Below, one piece after another: positions 1 through 6,042 of a stretch of 10,707 nucleotides of DNA (positions are counted from its first letter, which is position 1; every line of letters begins with the position of its first letter). The DNA is taken from assembly GCA_012032855.1 (NCBI GenBank), contig JAAUQA010000067.1, positions 1 through 10,707 on the forward strand, written 5' to 3'. The DNA is from Candidatus Competibacteraceae bacterium (GTDB lineage: Bacteria > Pseudomonadota > Gammaproteobacteria > Competibacterales > Competibacteraceae). Both the position numbers and the translations under genes were made by a program. A model generated the notes under the pieces. That model was not told the origin of the DNA. It saw only the letters and a list, made by a program, of their open reading frames with translations, and made no database searches.

Positions 1-149
1 AGCTTCTTCTTCACCGCCTCACGCGCAAGCCTCTCCTGGGCGACGGGGTCTCTAGCCGAGCAATCTCATAGGCAGTTGTTGCCGCCAGATCGTCTGCCTC
101 CACCAGCTTTTGCACAGACTCTGGCAGCCGCAGCAGCGCCATCAACTTC
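1..149 (-). pseudogene. ParB-like partition protein remnant (helix-turn-helix region), out of frame
   Basis: Read on the minus strand in the frame one base off from the antitoxin-like gene, this stretch gives LMALLRLPESVQKLVEADD, followed by LAATTAYEIARLE. This resembles the segment after the helix-turn-helix of ParB/KorB-type proteins, where 'LLRLPE.VQ.LVE.G.L....A' is typical. Near position 46-52 the frame breaks. Adding one base there continues the homology as DPVAQERLAREAVKKKL up to the window edge. There is no ParB start and no N-terminal nuclease-like domain; the AbrB-type gene sits directly in front instead. I read it as the 3' part of a ParB-like gene joined to another gene by deletion or recombination, with one further frameshift. 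It continues past the left edge, so its true end is unknown. Family assignment is from pattern memory only. Confidence 0.5.
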
Positions 150-338
150 ATCAGTGCTGCGACCGAATTGCTTACGCCCATACAAAGCTTCCACCGCCGC
201 CGCTTGAGCCGTGGGGCTGACTACCAGCCGCACACCGGATTCTTCAGGAATAAACCGCACTTCGGTATCGGGTAATAATCCGTAACGTTCCCGTAGGAGT
301 TGCGGGATGGTGACCTGGCCGCGTTCACTGATACGCAT
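66..338 (-). CDS. AbrB/MazE-type (SpoVT-AbrB fold) antitoxin-like protein with scrambled C-terminus
   Basis: The first 40 or so residues, beginning MRISERGQVTIPQLLRERYG, are the classic swapped-hairpin AbrB DNA-binding domain: a 'GQVTIP..LRE..G..P...V.F' pattern followed by a GVRLVV strand. The next part, ALYGRKQFGRSTDE, matches the usual tail of toxin-antitoxin AbrB proteins, which normally ends soon after with something like LMALLR. Here the frame changes near 143-152, and the remaining ~35 residues are a Gly/Ala/Arg-rich out-of-frame readthrough of a ParB-like remnant. I chose the ATG at 338 because GGGAG lies about 8 bases upstream; a TTG at 353 would overlap that site. No PIN or other toxin gene follows in the window. 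Such proteins usually repress their own promoter and neutralise a partner toxin. Domain call is firm, function as antitoxin is inference. Confidence 0.7.
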   Translation of the reverse strand: MRISERGQVTIPQLLRERYGLLPDTEVRFIPEESGVRLVVSPTAQAAAVEALYGRKQFGRSTDEVDGAAAAARVCAKAGGGRRSGGNNCL

Positions 339-377
339 CTTGTGGTCTCCCAATAAGAATAAGAAATCATACTCGGA

Positions 378-406
378 ATAAGAGTCGAAAAGATAGCATT
401 TGTCAA
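378..406 (-). promoter_or_regulatory. sigma70-type promoter for the AbrB-like gene
   Basis: On the minus strand there is a perfect TTGACA (401-406), a 17-base spacer and TCTTAT (378-383, four of six to TATAAT). Transcription would begin near 371, about 33 bases before the ATG at 338. The short inverted pair ACTC/GAGT (371-374, 382-385) overlaps the -10 element and could be part of an operator, since AbrB-type antitoxins commonly autoregulate. The operator idea is inference. Confidence 0.6.
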
Positions 407-503
407 TCCATCTCCATGATTTTTCAAGGGTATCGAGTCTTTCGCAGGATGGGAATGAGGGGGCGTCAGTGCTGCCGGAAATCTTGGTGCGACGTAAAAC
501 TAC

Positions 504-593
504 TGATACCGGCCTGAAACAAAGGAAACACGGTGACTGAGAAACGGAAATACCACTGAAACGGACTGTTTCTTATAGCGGTAACCGGTATCA
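504..593. repeat. Spaced 9-base inverted repeat TGATACCGG / CCGGTATCA
   Basis: TGATACCGG at 504-512 is the exact reverse complement of CCGGTATCA at 585-593. Inside, TGAAACA (514-520) can pair with TGTTTC (568-573), so the two ends could close a long imperfect stem with bulges. This could be the closing stem of a structured RNA, the arms of a small miniature element, or chance. Confidence 0.4.
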
Positions 594-639
594 ACAAATG
601 TTTTGGAAGGTGAAGGGATGACGGGCAATCAACGCGTAG

Positions 640-656
640 CAAAGCGGTCCGCTTTG
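640..656. repeat. 17-base palindrome CAAAGCGG-T-CCGCTTTG
   Basis: Eight-base perfect arms around a single central T. The one-base loop makes it a poor RNA hairpin as drawn (a few pairs would open) but a reasonable dyad for a dimeric DNA-binding protein. No binding family is recognised. Confidence 0.5.
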
Positions 657-678
657 AACTACCGATTATTTCGCGAAT

Positions 679-710
679 CAGCTCATTTTGAGCTGCGTTT
701 TGCATTTTTT
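679..710 (+). terminator. Intrinsic-terminator-like hairpin pointing right
   Basis: CAGCTCA (679-685) and TGAGCTG (689-695) form a perfect 7-base stem with a TTT loop. The stem is followed by CGTTTTGCA and then six T (705-710). This is a fair Rho-independent terminator for the plus strand, although the stem is not very GC-rich and the T-run starts late. There is no annotated plus-strand gene upstream, so it would end a non-coding transcript from the 354-678 stretch. Confidence 0.45.
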
Positions 711-768
711 CTGTCCCTGCGTATCTCGATTAAGCCACAATTTTTCTATATATCAGCATGTTAATGAA

Positions 769-785
769 TTGGCATCGGTTGTGCT
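769..785 (+). promoter_or_regulatory. Candidate sigma54-type promoter (-24/-12)
   Basis: TTGGCA is followed, with exactly ten bases between the GG (771-772) and the GC (783-784), by GTGC. The invariant GG-N10-GC spacing and the TTGGCA half match the sigma54 consensus; the -12 half has one mismatch to TTGC. Transcription would begin near 796, about 34 bases before the ATG at 830. I found no enhancer-binding site upstream. No convincing sigma70 pair was seen in the same place, only the AT-rich TATATA at 747-752. Confidence 0.35.
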
Positions 786-829
786 AAATGTTTCTCAACC
801 TGAAAAAAACTTAACATTGGAGATCGGCC

Positions 830-1024
830 ATGCACCCCACCGTCGTTCATAACTTCTTGTTTAACACCGGTTCTGCAGATTCCGCTCCCTGCAACTATCC
901 GTCACGCGGGTTTAAGAGAACGATACCCCGCAAGCCCGTCGATACCCTGCCTACCCAGTCGGCTTGGCAGCATTTTTCCGCAGCCAGTCATCCCGGTAGT
1001 TATCGGTTATCCGTCACGAGGTAG
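830..1024 (+). CDS. Small hypothetical protein upstream of the SulA-like gene
   Basis: A 64-residue open frame beginning MHPTVVHNFLF and ending RLSVTR. It has a reasonable ribosome site (TTGGAGA about 6 bases before the ATG), which favours real translation. The protein shows no domain that I recognise: it has no membrane segment and is rich in Ser, Pro and basic residues. Its stop codon lies inside the ribosome site of the following SulA-like gene (GAGG at 1018-1021), so translation of the two may be coupled and this ORF may act as a leader for the next. It could also be a non-coding leader that happens to be open. Confidence 0.4.
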   Translation: MHPTVVHNFLFNTGSADSAPCNYPSRGFKRTIPRKPVDTLPTQSAWQHFSAASHPGSYRLSVTR

Positions 1025-1031
1025 AACGCTC

Positions 1032-1457
1032 ATGCTCACCATAATGTCAGGTCAAACGACATCGCGCTCAGTACCGAACCATGCCTTCAATACCGCTTTG
1101 ATTGCTACACCCGGTGAAGAAGCCGGCGTCAGCGATTGGCTCTGGCCATTGCTGGCCGAGCGGAGTCAGGAACGCCGTTGGATATTTTGGATTGCGCCAG
1201 CGGAATGGCCGACTTTGGGTTTACTGTGCGCACACGGAGTAGATCCCAACCGGGTACGGCTGGTGCATCTGGCAGCCGATAGTGATCCGTTGCCCCTGGT
1301 CGAACGCGCTCTGCGCGCGGGAACGTGCAGCGCTGTGCTGGCTTGGCCGGCAACGATTGAGCAAGCCCAATGGTCGCGGATCCGCCAAGCGGCGTGTGAA
1401 AATCAGGCGCTAGCCGTGCTGATGCCTTCCCAAACCGATCTTTCCCTAGCCGCCTAA
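1032..1457 (+). CDS. sulA: SulA-like cell division inhibitor
   Basis: A 141-residue protein with the SulA pattern throughout. WLWPLLAERSQERRWIFWIAP (residues 36-56) matches the 'LLLPLL..L.QQ.RW..WL.P' block of E. coli SulA. PLVERALRAGTCSAVLAW (88-105) matches '[20 protein letters not shown]'. IRQAACENQALAVLMPSQ (117-134) matches the last helix and strand. SulA is induced by DNA damage, binds FtsZ and blocks Z-ring assembly. The protein is shorter than the 169-residue E. coli form, mostly at the N-terminus. The start at 1032 is chosen because GAGG lies 10 bases upstream; ATG 1044 has no such site. SulA, ImuA and RecA-like folds are related, so a SulA-like/ImuA-N-terminal assignment is the alternative. 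No lexA, imuB or dnaE2 gene is next to it, and no classical LexA box is visible upstream. Confidence 0.75.
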   Translation: MLTIMSGQTTSRSVPNHAFNTALIATPGEEAGVSDWLWPLLAERSQERRWIFWIAPAEWPTLGLLCAHGVDPNRVRLVHLAADSDPLPLVERALRAGTCSAVLAWPATIEQAQWSRIRQAACENQALAVLMPSQTDLSLAA

Positions 1458-1464
1458 GCTAGGG
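1444..1464 (+). other. Hairpin across the sulA-like stop codon
   Basis: CCCTAGC (1444-1450) and GCTAGGG (1458-1464) form a perfect 7-base stem whose loop contains the TAA stop. There is no T-run, so it is not a standard intrinsic terminator. It may slow or stabilise the 3' end of the message. Confidence 0.4.
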
Positions 1465-1467
1465 GGT

Positions 1468-1479
1468 GATCACGTGATC
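1468..1479. repeat. 12-base perfect palindrome GATCACGTGATC
   Basis: A perfect dyad with an E-box-like CACGTG core and two Dam-type GATC sites, flanked by GG.../...CC that extend the symmetry with one mismatch (1465-1482). It lies between the convergent sulA-like and trkH genes. It could be a protein site or part of a terminator cluster. Confidence 0.4.
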
Positions 1480-1486
1480 GCCTCGG

Positions 1487-1530
1487 GGCTATTAATCGCC
1501 CGCACTTTAAGAATGGGCAGGCGATTAGCC
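1487..1530. other. Large hairpin between convergent genes
   Basis: GGCTATTAATCGCC (1487-1500) pairs with GGCGATTAGCC (1520-1530), leaving three bases of the left arm bulged. The stem is about 11 pairs with a 19-base loop. It sits between the end of the sulA-like gene and the end of trkH and could serve as a two-way barrier for transcription. No run of T follows on either strand. Confidence 0.4.
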
Positions 1531-1610
1531 ACATAGCCATAAGAAATGTAGCTATCCATGCTTGAGTGTGATTATCGTGTACGAACCGGCCCAATCAGGT
1601 TAGCTGCCAA

Positions 1611-3131
1611 TCAACGCCAAAAATCGGGTAAAAACAACAGCAAAAGCGGGAACACTTCAAGACGCCCCACCAACATGGAAAAGATCAACAACCATTTGGC
1701 GATATCGTTGAGTTCGCCGAAATGGACAGCGCTAGCCCCCAGCCCAACCCCCATGTTATTCAAGCAGCCGGCTACCGAGCCGAACGCCGTGACTATATCC
1801 AAGCCAGTCGCCACCAACGCCAGGGAAACTATGCAGTAGCTGAAGATATACAAGAAATAGAATCCCCATACGGCCTGAACAACCCGACTGGGTACCGAGC
1901 GACCGCCTATCTTTACGGAGACCTGAGCATAGGGTCGAATCAGTAGTTTCAACTCCCGTACGCTTTGTCGAGATAGCAGCAGAAATCGGACTGCCTTGAT
2001 GCCGCCGCAGGTCGAACCCGCACACCCGCCGAAAAAGCTGGCCATCAGTAACAGCAACACAACGAACAAGGGCCATTCGGGATAACCCGCTGTCACCAGG
2101 CCGTTGTCAGTGGTGATCGACAGCGTTTGAAAGAAACCGTGGTGAAATGCCGCCCAACCGTTCATCGTTCCACTCAGGTATAAATAGCCGCAGGTGACAG
2201 TGACTAACACGGCGATGACCTTGCAATACAATCTGAATTCAGGATCTCGCACCAACGGTGTAAGTCCCAGAGAAGACGGCTTTTGCCTGAACGAATGCCA
2301 AACCAGATAATGCAGGGCAAAGTTGACTCCCGCCAGGAAAGAGAACGCACCCGCGACCAGTTCGATGGCGGGGCTGTTGAAATGACCGATGCTGGCATCG
2401 TGAGTGGAAAAACCGCCCAACGCCAGCGTGGCGAAACTGTGAGCGATGGCATCGAAAAGACCCATGCCGGCCAACCAAAAGGCTGTAATGCACAACACAT
2501 TAAGCGCCACATACACGAGCCAAAGCCGTTTCGCCGTTTCCGCAATGCGCGGGGTAATCTTCTCGTCTTTCATGGGACCCGGCGTTTCGGCCCGATATAA
2601 CTGCATACCGCCGATGCCCAGCATGGGTAGCAAGGCGACTGCCAGCACAATGATGCCCATGCCGCCGAGAAAATGCAGCTGTGCGCGGTAATAGAGAATC
2701 GCATGGGGCAACTGATTGATGCCGTACAGTACGGTGGCTCCGGTGGTGGTGAGCCCTGAAGTCGCCTCGAATATAGCATCGACCAGCGTGGCTGGCTTTT
2801 CCGCTAAAATCAGCGGCATCGCGCTGATTCCCGAAAGTACCAACCAGAACAGCACAACCACCACAAAACCATCACGGGTACGCAATTCCCCACGAATCCG
2901 GCGCACTGGTAGCCAACACAACACACCCAGCATCAGCATGGATATCAGGGTGATCGCGAATGGCGTCACAGCCCCGTCGCTATACCACCAACCCACCAGC
3001 ATCGGCGGTATCATGGTTAGGCTAAACAAAGCGGTCAGCAACCCCAACAAGCGCAAAATGATTTTGAGCGGCGGCGGACGCGGTGCTTGAGCCATTAACC
3101 CGCTGCCGGTCAAGGGGAGAGCCGTGGCCAT
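1611..3131 (-). CDS. trkH: Trk potassium uptake channel subunit TrkH
   Basis: A 506-residue inner-membrane K+ channel subunit of the TrkH/KtrB/HKT superfamily that works with cytoplasmic TrkA. The four pore-loop filters are visible in order: TTTGAT (128-133), GGFST (239-243), TDNGL (341-345) and NNMGVG (458-463), each with its conserved glycine. The family block LGGMGIIVLAVALLPMLGIGG (155-175), the intramembrane gate AGSTCGGIK (371-379) and the C-terminal LPDFWR are also present. Length is slightly above E. coli TrkH (483). The ATG at 3131 is preceded by GAGAGG about 8 bases upstream, so I prefer it to the internal ATG at 3095. It follows the PerM-like gene by 11 bases and is probably co-transcribed with it. 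No trkA gene is in the window. Nothing looks broken. Confidence 0.93.
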   Translation of the reverse strand: MATALPLTGSGLMAQAPRPPPLKIILRLLGLLTALFSLTMIPPMLVGWWYSDGAVTPFAITLISMLMLGVLCWLPVRRIRGELRTRDGFVVVVLFWLVLSGISAMPLILAEKPATLVDAIFEATSGLTTTGATVLYGINQLPHAILYYRAQLHFLGGMGIIVLAVALLPMLGIGGMQLYRAETPGPMKDEKITPRIAETAKRLWLVYVALNVLCITAFWLAGMGLFDAIAHSFATLALGGFSTHDASIGHFNSPAIELVAGAFSFLAGVNFALHYLVWHSFRQKPSSLGLTPLVRDPEFRLYCKVIAVLVTVTCGYLYLSGTMNGWAAFHHGFFQTLSITTDNGLVTAGYPEWPLFVVLLLLMASFFGGCAGSTCGGIKAVRFLLLSRQSVRELKLLIRPYAQVSVKIGGRSVPSRVVQAVWGFYFLYIFSYCIVSLALVATGLDIVTAFGSVAGCLNNMGVGLGASAVHFGELNDIAKWLLIFSMLVGRLEVFPLLLLFLPDFWR

Positions 3132-3142
3132 AGAATACCTCT

Positions 3143-4365
3143 CTATAGGTCGGCCTCGGTGCTACGGGTTTCCTGTCTGACGCCGAATACATCATGCAGA
3201 AAATACAGCGTAACGGGCAAACCCAGCACCATCCCCCAGATGCCGAAACTGTGATAGCCCACGAACAAGATGATAATCACCAGCACCGGGTTAAGACTCA
3301 AGTGTTGGCCATAAATCCAGGGATTGAGGACGTAGCCTTCAATCAGATGGATAAAGGTGATGAGCGCAACGACCGCTAAACTGAGCATGATGCCGCCGTT
3401 ATTGAGCGCCACCAGTACAATCGGCGTCGAGGACAGGAACACCCCCGCGACTGGGATGAAACTGCAAGCGAAGACCACTAGGGAGAGTGTCATCAGTGAA
3501 GGAATGTTGAGCAACAATAGTCCGATAGCGGTCAACAGGGTGTTGATCAGGGCGATAACGGCCTGCACCTGAATAGCTCTACCGACAATGTGTGCAAATC
3601 GCACCACCGGCTGGGCGGCTTCTTCATAAAAATCCTGCAACCGAGAAGCGCGCAGATTTGCACCAATCGGCACAACCGCCGCCAATCCACCAAGATTAGA
3701 AAACTGAGCAACAAGGCCAGCAACAGGGTGGCGGTGGTTCGGTACAAGAGATTGATAAAGCGCGGGATATACTCACCAAAACGACCCCTCATCTCGGACA
3801 ACAGGGATTCGAGCAAAAGTTGCTCTTCGACTGTTTGATACTGTTGCAAAGCACTGTTATGCCCGGGATCGGGTTCCGACTTATCCTTAGGTCGTCTGAC
3901 TTCAAAACCGTTTAAGCCGAGTTTTCGTGCTTCGACCTCAAGTTGTCCATCAATGAGATTCAAGGTGGTTTCGTCCACCGCGCTGCGCAGATAGCCGACG
4001 AAAGGCCGCCGCCAACCCGGATATTGTTCAAGAAAGTTTGCTTTCAGGTCTAACAGGGTTTGTTGCAGCTCCCCAATATTGCCGGCAAACCGATTGGTTT
4101 CACGAATCACGTTCGGTACCACTAGGCTAACGAAAGTCGCCAGTACCAGTAACAACGCCAGATAAACGCCTATCAGGGAAAGCGTATAGGGTAGTTTGGT
4201 ATGACGTTGCATCAATCTGACCGCGGATAAAGCGGTGAACGCGATCACGAAGGTCATAAACACCAACGCAAAGAAATCCCGCAGTAACCAGAGAACCCCT
4301 ACTAGAATCAACCAGATCAACGCACGCCGGTTGACGGTATAAAACCTGTCCAGACTGAATGCCAT
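3143..4365 (-). pseudogene. AI-2E/PerM family transporter, split by one frameshift
   Basis: Two overlapping frames make one membrane protein of about 407 residues, the usual length of the AI-2E/PerM (YhhT-like) family. The first (4365 down to about 3660) begins MAFSLDRFYTVNRRAL, has paired membrane segments at about residues 14-45 and 62-86, a long soluble middle part and a further segment ending LLLSFLILVDW. The second (about 3660 to 3143) continues ANLRASRLQDFYEEAAQPVV and carries the family's C-terminal core: the SFIPVAGVFLSSTPIVL stretch, then LIEGYVLNPWIYGQHLSLNP. One missing base near 3660 (GTG-CAA where GTG-GCA-A would fit) breaks the frame. Read alone, the first frame runs to 3547 and the second could start at 3685. 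Family members export small molecules or act in Na+/H+ exchange; substrate here is unknown. A sequencing error is as likely as true decay. The gene leads the trkH operon. Confidence 0.8.
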
Positions 4366-4456
4366 AAAGGGTTATCCTGTCGAAAAGTTAGACCTGTTGT
4401 TCAGCAAGCATCATAAGTATCTCGGCCACCAGGCCATCCACCACGCTCACCTTATC

Positions 4457-4490
4457 TGATCGCTATATCAAGCGCTATATAGTCCGATCA
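4457..4490. promoter_or_regulatory. Long inverted repeat between divergent operons
   Basis: TGATCGCTATAT (4457-4468) pairs with ATATAG-tc-CGATCA (4477-4490): twelve matched bases with a 2-base bulge and an 8-base spacer. The arms also contain a direct repeat CGCTATAT (4461-4468 and 4473-4480). It is centred between the start of the PerM-like/trkH operon and the export operon and includes TATATAG, which could act as a -10 element. Best reading is an operator for a dimeric regulator serving one or both operons. No regulator gene is adjacent. Confidence 0.5.
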
Positions 4491-4506
4491 TCTTACCGCC
4501 TAAGTC

Positions 4507-4543
4507 GGGGTGGTACCCCCGGTTCTCCTTTCCGGCGTACAAT
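4507..4543 (+). promoter_or_regulatory. Hairpin and -10-like element just before the export operon
   Basis: GGGGT-GGT-ACCCC (4507-4519) is a short GC-rich hairpin. Downstream, TACAAT (4538-4543) matches the -10 consensus at five of six positions and ends six bases before the GTG start at 4550. No good -35 is present at 16-18 bases. If the -10 is used, transcription would begin at or next to the start codon, giving a leaderless message. Confidence 0.3.
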
Positions 4544-4549
4544 AACCGC

Positions 4550-5680
4550 GTGCGTCGTCTAATCATCGTCATCATATTGTTCGCTCTGGTGGGTCTGGCT
4601 TATTGGTACTGGACTCAACCCAAGCCTATTTCCGTTGTCGTCCGCCCGGTCGAAACCGGCCTGGTGGAAGCGACCGTCGCCAACACCCGCGCCGGCACGG
4701 TCAAAGCCTGTCGCCGGGCCAAGCTGTCGTTGCCGAGCGGTGGGCAAGTCGATCGCCTGCTGGCGCGCGAAGGCGATCGGGTCACCGCCAAACAAATCTT
4801 AATGGAACTGTGGAACGAGGATTTGCGCGCACAATTGAGTCTGGCGCAAAGTCAATTGGCGGCCAGCCGCGCCCGTACCGAAGAAAGTTGCCTGTTGGCG
4901 GAAATGGCCAAGCGCGAAGCTAATCGGTTAAAACCACTCAAAGCGCGCGGGCTGGTTTCGACCGAACGTCTGGACCAAGCCGACACCGAGGCTCAATCAA
5001 AAGCCGCAGCATGTAATGCGACAACGGCTTCCGTGCACGTCAGCGAGGCGCAGGTTGCGGTAGCGCGAGCGGCTTTGGAACGCACCATGCTGCGTGCGCC
5101 GTTCGCCGGGGTGATTGCCGAAGTGACCGGGGAAATCGGCGAATACGTCACCCCCTCACCGCCGGGTATCGCCACGCCGCCCGCCGTGGACCTGATCGAT
5201 TACAGTTGTGTCTACATCAGCGCGCCTATCGATGAGGTCGATGCGCCGGCCATTCAAGTCGATATGCCGGCGCGGATCACTTTGGACGCCTTTCCCAGCC
5301 GGGTTTTCCAGGGACGGGTTCGGCGCATCGCGCCCTATGTGCTGGATCTGGAAAAACAGGCCCGCACGGTGGAAGTCGAAGCGGAAATCACCGGCAATGA
5401 CCATGAACAGGCGTTGCTGCCAGGTTACAGCGCTGATCTGGAAGTGATTCTGGACGCCCGACCCGCTGCCTTGCGCATCCCCAGCGAGGCCGTATTGGAA
5501 GGCAATCAGGTATTGGTGCTGGGCGATGACGGTATACTGCAAGAGCGGACCATCGTGCCGGGTCTACGCAATTGGAGTTACACCCAAGTACAGGATGGAT
5601 TGCAAGAGGGTGAGCGCATTGTGGTTTCGGTGGAACGGGCCGGGGTGAAAGCCGGCGCCACGGCATCTGCCGAGCCATGA
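4550..5680 (+). CDS. HlyD/MacA-like periplasmic adaptor of an ABC export system
   Basis: A 376-residue membrane fusion protein. Residues 4-20 form an N-terminal membrane anchor. Two lipoyl half-motifs are present: LSLPSGGQVDRLLAREGDRVTA (59-80) and RTMLRAPFAGVIAEVTGEIGEYV (178-200). Between them a long helical hairpin (about 86-178) turns at KARGLVSTERLD. A beta-barrel follows (VYISAPIDEVD, MPARITLDAFPSRVFQGRVRRI), then a C-terminal membrane-proximal domain (LRIPSEAVL...GLQEGERIVV). It would link the inner-membrane ATPase/permease pair to an outer-membrane channel. The start is a GTG without a clear ribosome site, but the anchor begins right there, so the start is sound. Its stop overlaps the next ATG (ATGA), indicating coupled translation. 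Cysteines at 114 and 155 lie symmetrically about the hairpin turn. Confidence 0.88.
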   Translation: MRRLIIVIILFALVGLAYWYWTQPKPISVVVRPVETGLVEATVANTRAGTVKACRRAKLSLPSGGQVDRLLAREGDRVTAKQILMELWNEDLRAQLSLAQSQLAASRARTEESCLLAEMAKREANRLKPLKARGLVSTERLDQADTEAQSKAAACNATTASVHVSEAQVAVARAALERTMLRAPFAGVIAEVTGEIGEYVTPSPPGIATPPAVDLIDYSCVYISAPIDEVDAPAIQVDMPARITLDAFPSRVFQGRVRRIAPYVLDLEKQARTVEVEAEITGNDHEQALLPGYSADLEVILDARPAALRIPSEAVLEGNQVLVLGDDGILQERTIVPGLRNWSYTQVQDGLQEGERIVVSVERAGVKAGATASAEP

Positions 5681-6042
5681 TCCGCTTGCAGCACATTGAG
5701 CGGCTGTTCCAAGTGGGTGATCAGGCGGTCCACGCGTTGCAGGCTATTGATCTTACCATTATGGCGGGTGAATACGTCGTGATCATGGGACCGTCCGGTT
5801 CCGGAAAATCCACCTTGCTGAACGTGATCGGTTTGCTGGATCGTCCCGACAGTGGCCAATACCTCTTGGATGGCGAGGACATGACCGCTCAGGACGACGA
5901 AACCCTGGCCCGCTTGCGCCGCTATAAAATCGGCTTCGTGTTCCAGGCGTTCCATCTGATCCCCCGCCTCAGCGCTTTCGAGAATGTGGAATTGCCGCTG
6001 ACGCTGGCCGGCATCACCATAGGCGAGCGCGCGCGCGCGTGA
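5677..6042 (+). CDS. ABC exporter ATPase, N-terminal half (frame ends at a GC repeat)
   Basis: A 121-residue frame holding the first half of a MacB/LolD-type ATPase. It carries the ATP-binding Walker A GPSGSGKST (38-46) and the family's IGLLDRPDSG, then GFVFQAFHLIPRLSAFENVELPL with Q-loop Gln90. Such ATPases power FtsX-type permeases at the inner membrane. The frame stops at TGA 6040-6042, directly after an alternating GC tract (6027-6039). Removing one GC unit, or adding one base, would fuse it in frame with the next ORF to give the normal protein of about 230 residues. It starts inside the adaptor stop codon (ATGA). Either the gene is frameshifted, or the two halves are translated separately through the overlapping TGATG. 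Confidence 0.85.
   Translation: MIRLQHIERLFQVGDQAVHALQAIDLTIMAGEYVVIMGPSGSGKSTLLNVIGLLDRPDSGQYLLDGEDMTAQDDETLARLRRYKIGFVFQAFHLIPRLSAFENVELPLTLAGITIGERARA
6027..6039 (+). repeat. Alternating GC tract at the ATPase frameshift
   Basis: Thirteen bases of alternating G and C lie exactly where the ATPase frame breaks. Dinucleotide tracts gain or lose units by slippage. Loss of one unit would restore the frame as GERARVMHALTALGLADR, which fits the family. It could be an on/off switch, a fixed mutation or a sequencing error. Confidence 0.6.

Larger units (their letters stand above)
354..829. other. Gene-free stretch with promoters, inverted repeats and a terminator-like hairpin
   Basis: I see no convincing protein gene here. 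A 79-codon open frame on the minus strand (466-705) has no ribosome site that I trust and no protein-like pattern. The left end holds the promoter of the AbrB-like gene. The middle (about 500-710) holds a spaced 9-base inverted repeat, a 17-base near-perfect palindrome, four copies of GAAAC and a hairpin followed by T-rich sequence. The right end holds a sigma54-like motif and the ribosome site of the small ORF at 830. No SOS (LexA) box of the CTG-N10-CAG kind was found. Confidence 0.6.

Noticed and set aside
566..581. LexA-like site CTGTTTCTTATAGCGG
   Set aside because: The right half is CGG rather than CAG, and it lies about 450 bases before the SulA-like gene.
466..705. 79-codon open frame on the minus strand in the gene-free region
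   Set aside because: No trustworthy ribosome site, no recognisable protein pattern, and it overlaps the palindromes and terminator-like hairpin.
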